Assembly: GCF_014529535.1 (NCBI RefSeq)
Contig: NW_023503374.1
Location: 8,177,685-8,241,684, forward strand
Length of the DNA: 64,000 bases
Source: Bradysia coprophila
Lineage: Eukaryota > Arthropoda > Insecta > Diptera > Sciaridae
Direction: 5' to 3'
A program made the position numbers and the translations under genes. This document shows positions 35,446 to 46,600 of the stretch, one piece after another; positions within the stretch are counted from its first letter, which is position 1, and each line of letters starts with the position of its first letter. The notes beneath the pieces are model-generated. The model was not told the origin of the DNA. It saw only the letters and a list, made by a program, of their open reading frames with translations, and searched no databases.

Positions 35446-36769
35446 TTACTTCGTCTGGTGCAACACACATTTTGCTATTACATAAGAGAACATTGGCCAC
35501 AGCTCGCCATTTATTTTTGTCATCGCTGTTGATAACAGATGAAGTCTCTACGTAGAATATAATTCGTATTGCTGTGGATGAGGCGTTGACTTGAGTCTAG
35601 ACTTAAAGGAGCTACGAGAAATCGTCGAGAAAATTTGATGAAAAACCAATTGGACAAATTGTGCATGTGCGAATCACTGGTGGGCTGATCAATAATTTAA
35701 TATTTCTCAAAACACTCTATGGACAGCCATAATTTAGAAACGTGGATACGTTTTCAGCCAGAAGAAAATGATCTGCTTCATAGACTCTTGTTAGCGATGT
35801 TTCAGAAATCGCTCAGAAGAAAGTTCAATTTAAGTGGTTCATGCGTGATCCCTATCTCAAACGTTACGTAATTTGTGGACGTCACCTTCATCAAATAATG
35901 GTGCGAGCTTGTTTCTGTTATGACTGCGTAATTTAATGATAATGCTGGAGTAAAATAAGAGTAGATAATCAAAGCATGTAGCGTCTGTATGAATGCTCTG
36001 TAAACGCTGATAAAAGAAAATGTTTTACAATGACTGATTATTACTGCGGAAGATTTATTTCATCGTCAGTAGCAGCCGCAAACTGAAAAGCGGTAAAAGA
36101 AACGAAACTGTCTAGATTTTTAGTCTAAATGAAAACCTAAAACCTACATGGGAAATCTGATGAATTCCTTCAAGCTGAGAGAGTTCAACAAAAGTTTTAT
36201 GTAGTCAGCCTTATTCACATTCTGTTCAGTCTTAACCTTAGAGTCCACAAAAAGATGCCACCTTAAATCAGGTAATGGAAATTACAAAAAACTCTTCGAA
36301 ATTCGGTTCTGATCCCGAACTTTGCATATAATGTTCGTTTGATAAGCATGTACAAAATTGTGCGATAACGCTATACATTGTACAATTTGAAGCATATTAT
36401 TGTTCGAGATATTCTTCACCATCAGACAGTTCGCTAACTCTTCAAGAAATTGTGTAACGCACTCACAGCGGAAAACTTTGGTTCAAAATCGACGAATAAA
36501 TCAATCGTTTATTGATAGTTGCGTTGAATTATTCGCGATATTGAATAATGCGACCGGGAGGCAACGACTGTTATAACTCAAGTGTATGAGTGTGATGAAT
36601 AAAAAATCTGGTGTTCTTGTGGAAATTCAATTTTAAATTTATGAGTGTACAGTGCAACCTTCAACCTTTCGCGGACAAATTAAATCAGAGCGATCGCATT
36701 AGCTAAATTTAACCAAAATTTATAAAATAAATAATCGATTCATCGCCTAGTTATCAATAATACTCTAAA
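35446..36769. other. Intergenic upstream of sugar transporter
   Basis: 1.3 kb, AT-rich, with no gene or clear repeat recognised. Confidence 0.45.
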
Positions 36770-39700
36770 ATGTTTTCAAGAGATGTTCGAAACCAGTTCC
36801 TAGCTACAGTGACCGGTAAAATGATATATTTGAAAGCGAAAATATATTGAACGAAATGAATGAAAATTTGGTTTAATTTAGTCAACATTCTACAAATCGG
36901 ATTCGGAGCTGTATTAGGATGGCCGTCTGCCAGTCTATTAGTTCTCGAGGCTGAAGACTCGCCACTGCCATCTGGACCATTAACTGTAGCCGAAAAGTCA
37001 TGGGTCAGTGCGCTCATGTACCTTGGCGGTTCGCTTGGTTGCATATTTTTTGGTTGGGCGTCGAATAGATATGGACGTAAATATCCTCTGATGGGAGCAG
37101 CTTTACCGCAATTGGTAAATCCATAATGTTTTATTCACGCATCGTCGGTGAGCGCGAGCGGTAATAATTTTTCTCGGTACAACAATAAGTTGTGGCACTA
37201 TCACAAAAGTAAACGCTTGGCTATATCACAAAAGTAAACGCTTGACTACCAAGCACGTTGTCTTATCTACTATTTTGTTGATTGATAGTGTCTGCTTTTG
37301 AAAGTCGGGTTCATTAAAAAAAGTTTTTCTACACAAAAAATCATTATCAATATTCAGTCGACGTACACTCTCCTTGATTTTCTGACAAATTTATTCATTT
37401 TATGTGTTTATTAGTCTAGTTTTACCACTTCTTTCACACACTTAATTTTAATTAAAACGGGGTGGAACTTACATAACAGAAATTATTAGTTATAAAAATA
37501 TTTTGTTTACACTTGTTTGTTTACTAACAAAGCATTTCACCAATAGCCCCGGTTATCGAGTCTACTTACTACTGCTTTTGACAGCTTTTGATCGACGTGC
37601 ATTAAAAAAAAAAACTTTAACTTCAACTCTCAAAGATTCGTTTTACTTTATAAATAACCAGGTCATGACTTCCCGATCCGCGCAGAACCGATCCGACTTT
37701 TTAAAAGCAGAAACAGAAAGACATTCAAAAGATTTAGTATCGTCGATAGTTTGCCATTATCAGATGTAGGGATGATCGGGTTGGCCCGAAGATTCGGGTA
37801 ACCCGCAAACCCGACCCGACCCGTCGGGTTTTGGGCGGGCGGGTTGTAGAGTCTTCGGGTTTGCTTTGGATCGGGTTTCAAAAATAAGATTCGGTCGGGT
37901 CGGGCTTGGGCTTCTAGGAGTATTTAAAAGTTTCAACCAGAAGTATTTAAAATTTTATAAAAAGTATCAATATAAGTTGTTTCTTCACGTTTTTAACGTA
38001 ATTCTGAAAGCATTCAAACATTTCAAGCATTTCTCACATAAATTTGAACTAAATTTGCTAAAAAACTTTGACGGGTTATAAAACTTTCGGGTTGACTTCG
38101 GATCGGGTTTCAGAAATGAAAAACGGGTCGGGTCGGGTTCGGGCGGGTTTTGAAAAAACCCCAACCCGCTCATCCCTATCAGATGAGATCATGTGGATGC
38201 GACAGGAACAACATTCTATCCGTCCATATTCATCCCTCACCCTATTCCTTTCTCAATTAAGATTTTATTGGGCAAAATAAGGATTTTCGCATCGCTTGCA
38301 TGATAAAGCTATTTTCACAACTCAGGCGAGAAACTAGTCATTTACTTCCCTCCGCTGAAACTTCGCACGCCCTTGTTGTCAAAAACGTTGTGTTTACATC
38401 GTTGAACAAATAACTATTACTGCATTCATCTTTCAAAGCATGGTATAGACATGTGACCCGCTTACTCGGTGCAAACTGAATTTGACTAGTTTCGAATCAT
38501 CTTATAAATTAATAAAGATGATAATCAACGGGGCCTGTAACATCTATAAATAAAATTAGACATTAAAGTACAAAGTAAATAAATTCTCCGCAACTTTTGT
38601 TACAGCGGTCGTTTACCTACTTTTTACATTTTCTTTCTGCAAATTATTCCCATAACGCGGGTATAAAAGTGGCTATTATACAATTTAATTACTTACACGC
38701 AGATGTTAAGTTCTTATAGACAAGAGTCTACGTCAAGGTTAATAATGCGAACATGATCATTAAATGATATTAAGCGTGATAAGGAGAATTACACTATGTT
38801 TGACTTTGGACGTCACACGGTCACACTGATAGGGCTACAATATCCACTCATAACTGATGAATATAGCCGTTATATTCGTCTGTTATGAGTAGATATTCTC
38901 GTCAATGAATTCGTAAAATTATCTTTTTTTATCATCAAAGTGTATACTAACATATCGTAGGGCAAATTTCAACACCTTATCACCCTCTAAGTTGCCTCAG
39001 TTAAATCAGTTTAGACATTTAGACGGCGCCTGGTATTAAAACATTCTGTAATTTTCTTCGATATAGAAAGGCAACATTAATATGTCCCTAAAACCATACA
39101 ATCATTAGTTGTAGTGTTTGATGCGTGCGACGAACCACACACTATACTAAACATAGAAATAGCATAAATACAGGCAAAATATTACATTCCCTTAATAGGC
39201 TTAGGATAAAGCTCGTCCTAAGACTCTAGATTGAGGACTATCACAAACGCGGGCTAGTTCATAGTATGCATAGTGAAGTGACAGGGGCTAGATACAAAGA
39301 AGAAGAGTGTAACAAAAACTCACTTTGATTCTCCTCATTTTCGCTGTAGATAGCAGATGACCGTCCAGATAACTTAGTTGGTCTGTAAAACGGTTAGTGT
39401 TAGACCCCTCCATCTCCTTGTTGTATAGATGTAATTTGTTTAGTTTTGACTTAAACTAAGAGTGAATTAGCCACAGCATTGACCTTGATACGAAAGTTGA
39501 CTTAGATTCGAATTATCTTTCAGTAAACTTAGCTATCTCATAACAATTCAATTATGTGGGTCAACGGTTATCTTAATGCATAGAACGGTGGCAGTGGCCG
39601 ATAGTATAAGACACAATTTTTGAAATTGCAATTTCAGCTAAATCAAAAACATTTTACTATAGGTCGGTTGGCTGCTCATTATTTATGCACAAAATCCTTA

Positions 39701-41181
39701 CTACCTCTACATTTCGCGATTCATGTCTGGATTTTCGGGTAGTGCCAACTATGTAATATTGCCCGTATTTGTTGCAGAAATTGCCGACACTAAGTTAGTA
39801 GAGTACACTGAGAAAAAGCAACAACTGGACTTGGATTAATTGATTAGAGAGAGTTCATCGCAGTTTTTCTGGAGTTCAAGTTGATCTTTTTCTCAGTGTA
39901 AGCACAGCATCATGTCGTACAAAAATTTTAATTCAAAAGTTTTCACAACTAAAACAGAGTTCGTGGTACCCTAGGATCCCTTTTCATATTATGTGTTAAT
40001 ATTGGAATACTTTTGGCATTTGTGCTGGGACACGTTTGTTCATACGTTATGATGCCGATTATTCTGTCAGTCGTGCCGGTAGTATTCTTTGTCGGCATGT
40101 GTTTCTTTCCGGAATCACCACAATATCTCATGCAAAGTGGGCAAGAGACGGTAAGTTACTACATTACGCAGGTTTGTTAACATGGATTTAAACGAAAAAC
40201 GAAATTCTCAGGAAGCTAAGAAATCGTATTGCTTTTATCGAAACATTGAGCCTCAACAGAACCATGAAATGGACTTACTTCATAACGAGCTGGATAAGTT
40301 CAAACCAGTTATTGTCTCAAAAGACGATAAATCAAATTACAAATCTACGTGGAGTGCATTCAGTAAGACCATTTTTATAATAAAAGACCTAAGATGTTAG
40401 ATGAATACGAGAACCTTTCGTCAAACAGATACTCCCGTAGCCAGAAAGGCTATATTTTTGGGTGTAGCACTTCTAGCTTTAAAACAGTTCACTGGTAACA
40501 CGACTATGTTAAATTATGCCGGAGAGATATTTAAAGTGTCTGGTTCCCATCTCGGACCAAATATGTCAGCTATAATTATTGGAATCATTCAATTGGTCGG
40601 AACATTTACGCCTACACTTCTTGTTGATAGAGCCGGACGCAAAGTAATTTTCAATTTTCATACTTTTTCAAATGAATTTTTATCAATAATTCTTTTTTGA
40701 GGTGTTGCTGGTAGTGTCATCTGGTCTAACCGGTATTGGACTGGTTTGCTTAGGCGTTTATATGTGTTTGCAGTCGAAAGGATATGATCTCACTGGCCTA
40801 GGCCTAATTCCTCTAATAAGCTTTTCAGTGGTATTATTCGCACAGTCTTGTGGTGTCGTCCCACTTCCGTTTGTTGTTATATCCGAAATATTACCTCGAG
40901 AGGTTCAGTTTCTTCTTTTCATATAAAGTTCCGTAACTGTAACAGTTTAATCTTTGCTACAGGCTAAAGCTATTGGCTCAACGATCTGTATGGTAGTGTT
41001 ATGGGGATTTGCGTTTATTATGGTCAAAGCTTTCCCCATCATTGCCGCTACAGTCGGTATGTATGGATGCTGGTTTTTATTCGCAGCAGTCGCTTTTGGT
41101 GGAGTCGTATTCGTTTTGGCAGTATTGCCGGAAACCAAAGGCAAGAGTTTCGATGAAATTATGGAAATTATGAAAGGATAA
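36770..41181 (+). CDS. MFS sugar transporter, Tret1-like
   Basis: Eight exons: 36770-36815, 36882-37114, 39663-39793, 39958-40150, 40212-40362, 40429-40643, 40702-40902 and 40963-41181, 1389 nt, 462 aa. Family marks are the loop motif GWASNRYGRKYP (the GRR/K signature after TM2), PESPQYLM closing the N-half, VDRAGRK in the C-half, and PETKGKS near the C-terminus. About twelve membrane spans. By family it is a plasma-membrane facilitated hexose or trehalose carrier. The variable central loop (exon 5) is hydrophilic. Intron 2 is 2.5 kb and carries a hAT-like MITE and a small TA-flanked MITE. The other introns are 58-164 bp. AATAAA at 41209 is 28 nt past the stop. The substrate cannot be told from sequence. 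Confidence 0.93.
37767..38177. mobile_element. hAT-like MITE, 411 bp, CGGGT-rich, with 8-bp TSD
   Basis: Ends TAGGGATGATCGGGTTGG and the inverse CCAACCCGCTCATCCCT. ATCAGATG is duplicated at 37759-37766 and 38178-38185. The interior ends consist of many CGGGT/ACCCG words, and a ~60 bp block around TCGGGTTTCA is directly repeated near 37868 and 38101. It lies in intron 2 of the sugar transporter. Confidence 0.85.
38838..38896. repeat. Short strong hairpin
   Basis: Arms of about 26 nt (ATATCCACTCATAAC... and its inverse GTTATGAGTAGATAT) around a 5-nt loop, inside intron 2 of the transporter. Confidence 0.5.
39806..39898. mobile_element. Tiny TA-flanked MITE
   Basis: Inverted ends CACTGAGAAAAAG/CTTTTTCTCAGTG flanked by TA (39804 and 39899), 93 bp, in the 164-bp third intron of the sugar transporter. 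It accounts for over half of that intron. Confidence 0.65.
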
Positions 41182-41407
41182 AGTGAATGAAAATGTTGAT
41201 CAACTTCGAATAAATTTAATTCCAACAATTATTGGCGTCGTCCTATTTTGTGCAGATTCTGTTCTGGAGATCGTAATCGTAAAGGGTCCGATTATTGAGT
41301 GAGAAAAACTTCTCACTAAAAATGGATCAAAGATGAACGCTAATGTTTCATACAACAAAATTTCGTTGCACTCAGCGCAGTGTATCCGCTTACGTAAACA
41401 TACAATA

Positions 41408-41510
41408 GAGGTAACCCATTATGGACTTTTGACATAGTATATGGTAGAAACGTCAAAAGTTTATGAATATGCTATACTTACGAACTTTACGAACCATAAT
41501 GGATTACCCC
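41408..41510. mobile_element. TA-flanked MITE, 103 bp
   Basis: Inverted ends GAGGTAACCCATTATGG and GGGGTAATCCATTATGG flanked by TA at 41406 and 41511. It lies between the convergent transporter and flavin reductase genes. Confidence 0.65.
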
Positions 41511-41955
41511 TACACTACATCAAAGCAGTGGTAAGTTAAGAGTATTATGGAAAGTTCATAACTCTCAAAGAGTTACTCTGGAATGATTTATTATCATCCC
41601 TTCATGGCAACGCAGTTATAGTATAAAACTGTATGATGTCGACCATTTGACTATTTATTTATGAATAAATCCAATTACGCCAAATAAATAAATCAAGTCA
41701 ACCTAATTGGTATATTTCCGTTAGTGATGTGAACATATACATCGTTACGAATCGCGAAAAAAATTTGGTAAACTTTTGAGCTTGAAATTTGTATGACTAT
41801 GTACAGCCATACACCGTGTAACAAAACCGGTTTTCATTCATTTTTCATCGATTCGAGACGTGATAATTTTGATTCTTATTAGAACATCAGTTACACTCAT
41901 AACAATTTTGGAAAATCAATCAATTTATTTATCAATCAAAACAATTTCTGTTAAT

Positions 41956-42591
41956 TTACTTGGTTTCACTTCCCGATTTTCTGTTCCCAATTTTTTCAAT
42001 CAACTGCTTCAATGCTATCTGTAAAGCGTCTTTGTAATCTTCCAGAAAAGTATCCCGTTCCTCCGATGGTGTGACACGTTCATTTCCACGTATGTACTGT
42101 TCCGGTAACGTTATCTGTACTCTCTGCTCCACCGTATCCATTTTAACTCCGGCCATAACTTGACGTAGCTGTTCATCGCACTTACTGCCACCATGACCTC
42201 CTAGAGTAATAACAGCTGCAGGCTTCGCACGCCATTCACGGTACAAAACGTCGATAGCTAGTTTAAGCGTACTCGGATAGCCCCAATTGTATTGAGGAGT
42301 TACCACGATTAACGCATTACACGACTGTATGAATTCACTCCATTCTCTCACCTCCTGGCTGGAATAAGACGTTGAATCTTGTCGTAAGGCAGGAATTATT
42401 TCGTCTAGAACAGGATGAGTTGGATGCGGTTTCGTGTGTGGATCAATGATTGTGATATTGGATTTAGTGATTCCATAGCTCGAATCTTGCAGTAAGTCAT
42501 CGAGAACATTATTCACCCATTTCGATATACCAATACTGTTACCACCCGTCCGGGCGCTACCCACCAATATACAAATTCGAATAACATCCAT
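41956..42591 (-). CDS. NADPH-dependent FMN reductase-like flavodoxin-fold protein
   Basis: Intronless, 211 aa from ATG 42591. The Rossmann/flavodoxin fold starts ILVGSARTGGNS (phosphate-binding loop, residues 9-19). TPQYNWGYPSTLKLAIDVLYREW (98-120) followed by KPAAVITLGGHGGS is the family's flavin-binding signature. Members reduce FMN, quinones or azo/metal substrates with NAD(P)H in the cytosol. The YNWGYP...LYREW...GGHGG form is the one I associate with fungal members of the family. A minus-strand TATA at 42633-42624, a GATA pair at 42704-42694 and AATAAA at 41929-41924 indicate a eukaryotic transcription unit and not contamination. Possible horizontal acquisition. Confidence 0.88.
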   Translation of the reverse strand: MDVIRICILVGSARTGGNSIGISKWVNNVLDDLLQDSSYGITKSNITIIDPHTKPHPTHPVLDEIIPALRQDSTSYSSQEVREWSEFIQSCNALIVVTPQYNWGYPSTLKLAIDVLYREWRAKPAAVITLGGHGGSKCDEQLRQVMAGVKMDTVEQRVQITLPEQYIRGNERVTPSEERDTFLEDYKDALQIALKQLIEKIGNRKSGSETK

Positions 42592-42623
42592 GAGTGACAA
42601 GTTGACTAAAATTTACGACTTTA

Positions 42624-42704
42624 CAAATATAAACTCTGTGTAGCACTAAGATAAACTTAAATGTATTTATGGAGTGCGTGGTGATTGTCAACTTTATCTT
42701 ATCT
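42624..42704 (-). promoter_or_regulatory. Flavin reductase promoter: TATA plus overlapping GATA sites
   Basis: Minus-strand TTTATATTTG about 35 nt upstream of the ATG, and AGATAAGATAA at 42704-42694, two overlapping GATA cores. GATA sites of this kind drive midgut expression in flies, by established knowledge. Activity here is inferred. Confidence 0.45.
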
Positions 42705-42764
42705 CAGAGGTTCCACCACTTCTCACGAAACCTCGAAAATCAAATCAAAAATTTTTTCTTGCAC

Positions 42765-42916
42765 CAACGCACTACAAGCATGATTGATCATAGTTGTCAG
42801 CTGCAGAAAGGACTTTATTTTACATGATAATGTTTTTAGAGTGTTTTACGTTTGTATGATACACTGTCCAGTTTCAGTACTCTGTTTAGAGTACCATTAA
42901 TGTTTGAAGTGCGTTG
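42765..42916. mobile_element. CAACGCACTTCAAG MITE, copy A
   Basis: Inverted ends CAACGCACTACAAGCATGA and CAACGCACTTCAAACATTA. The interior shares CCAGTTTCAGTACTCTG-type sequence with the copies at 43046 and 58530. Flanks CTTGCAC/CTTGCTT. Confidence 0.7.
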
Positions 42917-43045
42917 CTTGCTTGAACGTTAATATTTGATTCTGGCAGAACTGTCTCTGACAGGATCTAAAATTACACCCCTGACCCTTCTGACTTCTGA
43001 CCGAAGTAATAACTGAGTTCGTCAGTTACTTTTTTTTCAATGATG

Positions 43046-43195
43046 CAACGCACTTCAAGCATGAGTGGTACTCTAAATAGGGCACTGAAACTGGACAAAT
43101 TTTGGCACTGTAAAAAAATCTGGTAAATTTTTTCATACAAATTAGTACTCAATTTGGCAGTTGTCATTAATAGCACTTTTGCTTCAAGTGCGTTG
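43046..43195. mobile_element. CAACGCACTTCAAG MITE, copy B
   Basis: Inverted ends CAACGCACTTCAAGCATGAG and CAACGCACTTGAAGCAAAAG, with flanks AATGATG/GATGATG (6 of 7). It lies 130 bp from copy A, in the upstream region of Lrrk. Confidence 0.75.
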
Positions 43196-43636
43196 GATGA
43201 TGACATTATTATGAACATTGAACGACTTTAGAAGAACTTTTCGTAGTTCCAGGAGGAGTGGGAACGCTGTATTCGATTGTAAACGATATAAGTAATTATA
43301 AGCATAATTTTGATGTGATTTTGTTGAACTAGTGTTAGCAGTACTGGAATACGTATACGGAATCATCGCTAGTTCATTCTAGTACATCGTTCCAAAACAC
43401 TGGTCTTCGAGTGACAGCTACCATCTGTCACTGAAAATCAAAATAAGAAAATAAAGAGGAAATTGGATTTATTTATGTACTTGATGGGTATATTTAAGTG
43501 AAATTGTTTTTATTTATTTGATTCCAACTGACTGAATGTAATGTGAATTGGAACAAGGAACGTAGATTTAGACTTCGCACATTGTGATAGTGGGGAACAA
43601 ATTGATTTAGAAATTAATCGCAACTCTCCATATGCA

Positions 43637-46600
43637 ATGGCTTGGAAACTTGGGATATCAACCAAATCGGGAACAGAGGCTGCTATCGATGTCTGTGACT
43701 ATTTTACCAATGAAGAAAGTTGTGGATCCGTTTCAGGTAAATTAAAATTGGTTAAACTTTCAATCATTTCAACTGTCCGAACAGTCGAACAAAGTAAACG
43801 ACTCGATGTTTACATACGGCTTCAGTTGTTATTACATTGTATCAATAGTGGACAAACACTTGATAAAGTTTATATGAAGTTGTGTGTTCTGTCTGTCTAC
43901 ATTCTTAACGAAATAATTCATTCTATTTCAGGGCTCAGTACAAACCAAGATAATCAGTACACTCAATTGCGAAAATCAGTTATGAACGGCGATGTAGGGT
44001 CGGTGGAGTCAATCATTAAATCACAAAACGACAATAAATGGAACATTGATATGGCAGCAGAGGAAGGCAGTAACTTGCTGTTTTTGTAAGTTTTGCGATT
44101 AAACGAAAAGAGAATTTAGCGAACCTAACGAGAGATTAATTTCACACAGAGCGTGTCAGTTGGGTCACAAAAAGATTGTTGAATTATTGTTCAAAGCAGG
44201 AGCAGATGGAATGACAGCATCTTGTTCGTGTTTAATTTCTGCCATCAACGGTGGCCACATCGAGGTTGTGCAATGTATTTTAAATTCAGTACCTGAGCTA
44301 ATTCAGGTAAGATATGGATTATGCAATCGAGACGTGCTGGTCAATTCGTGGTACTAGATTTGTGAGGAACTAAGTTCAAAGTGTTCCAAAAGAAAATTCC
44401 GTCGAAGTGATTGGTTACGCTGTCTCTGCTTGTCACTTCAATTTGCCAAAGTAGTACACCAAGAGTTCTGATGATTCTTGATGAACAACTGCTTTATTCG
44501 AGTCGAGTTAGAAGATTATTGGACTTTTGTAAAGGTTCAGAACTGCCTTTGAACTACTGCAAAGTGTAACGCACTATAGGAGCTTATATTCCATCTTCTG
44601 ACTCTAAATTCTCGGTCAGAGACACTCAAAAGACTATACGGCAGACTGTAAATATTTACTTAGACTTTCACACTCATCGAAAGCTTCACTAAACCAATTC
44701 ACATTGTCTGAGCTACGAAGCCGCAAAGCATGATTACATTGACCGACATATTCGAATCTATGGATGATAAAACCCTGTAAAATATTTTCACCTCTCCACA
44801 GCATTCAACCTTAGAGCATTGGACACCATTACATGCTGCTTGCATAAATGGTCACATTGACATTGTTAAATTATTACTGTTTTACGAGTATCCCGACCAC
44901 ATTTTAAAGTCGTACAGGTAAGAATGATTGAATGGGCAGTACCATCAGTTGAATGTTAAAAAATGATTTCATATGCGTTCGCCGTTATAGACGCGACTTT
45001 GACGACGATTCATGGGAATGTAGGCTAGCATTCGATCCAAATACTCAAGATGTAACTGGACAAACCTCAATGTATGTGTCGTGCTTACTAGGCAATATAT
45101 CACTAATTTCCACATTGCTGTCGTGGAAAGTGAGATATGTCAAGGCATCAACCATGGGAACAGTGAGTACAAGACCACAAGCGAAAGTAGCTTCCATCAA
45201 TAAATTGGAAAATTAATTGATTTTAGGATGATGAAGAAGAGAAATTTCATTGTCCATTTTTGCTGAACAAACTATGTGGTGCTCCAAGGGAGACTGCACT
45301 GTTAGCTAGTGTGCGTGGTGGCTATACCGGTGTCGTGAAACTGTTGCTACAGAACGGCGCTGATCCAAATACATACTCAAAACCAGTAGACGATCAAAGC
45401 ATAATCGAACTATCAAATTCACCGATTGCCGAAGCAGCACGTCAGAAGTTCTATGAAATTATCGAAATATTACTGGAGTGAGTACAAGGGGAACGGAGGT
45501 TTGATTTTGTTTTTTGAATGGCATTTTTGTGTGTGTTAGAAATGGTGCTAGCGACTCATCAAATACAGCACTCTCTATAGCTGTTGCGAACAATGACGAC
45601 TATATACTCGGTAGACTGCTATCAGTGAGCTGCTATGCAGATCCTGAATTTAAAATTAACAAAAAGAAAATGCTCAACGCATTCGAAAGTAACATTGGCC
45701 GGAAATCCGATTCGAACGTAACGTACAGCAATCTATATCCGGTCAATGGAGTTATCGTTAACTGGCACTTCAGCAATTGTCAGCTTCCATACATCAAGTA
45801 GGTTTCGCGAGTCAATTTTTGAATAGTAAATGACCAAAAAGTATTCGATTCGACAGGGAACAATGGCTTACGGACGCTGCCAAATTTGTAAATCCAAATT
45901 TGATGGTCACCGCGTCGATGAAAAATAATGTGCTCGGTGCGATTACGAGGATAGATCTTTCGCATAATTCGTTGACAGCGATTCCTAGTGAAATATTTTA
46001 CCTGTGCAGTTTACGGTAGTTGTGCCTCATGTGGATATCGTTTCATATTTTCGTTAAAATTTACTTCCACTACAGATACCTTAATTTGTCACAAAATAAA
46101 CTGGAAACTCTCCCACAAGAAAGTGCTACGTTTGATTGTCCGTTCCTTGAGGAAATTTACCTGCAAAACAACAAGTTAGATGAAATCCCTGCCCGATATT
46201 TCCTGTTTCCCGAACTGAAAACTCTGGATGTTTCCAACAATAAAATACAAAAATTGCCGAAAGAGATGTGGAAAGCGCTTAACTTAAGGGATCTAAATGT
46301 TGCCTTCAATTTGTTGAGGAGCTTTCCGTTGAATGTAAGTTGTTGTTGAGTGAACACAAACCATTGGAGTAACTGAGATATATTCAAGAATCGAATCTGT
46401 AAATTCATTCCAGGATCAACAGCCAGAAAGTCCGATGGAAATACAGCGGGCAAAATCATTTAATGACAGCGAACCTGTCGTCAACACTAAACGCCAGAAA
46501 TTGATGTAATTCCCCTCCGATTTTCGCTGAATTAATTTGCAAAATTTAATCAAATTTTTCTGTTCCAATTCCAAAAGGAAACTCGACATGAAGCATCTGC

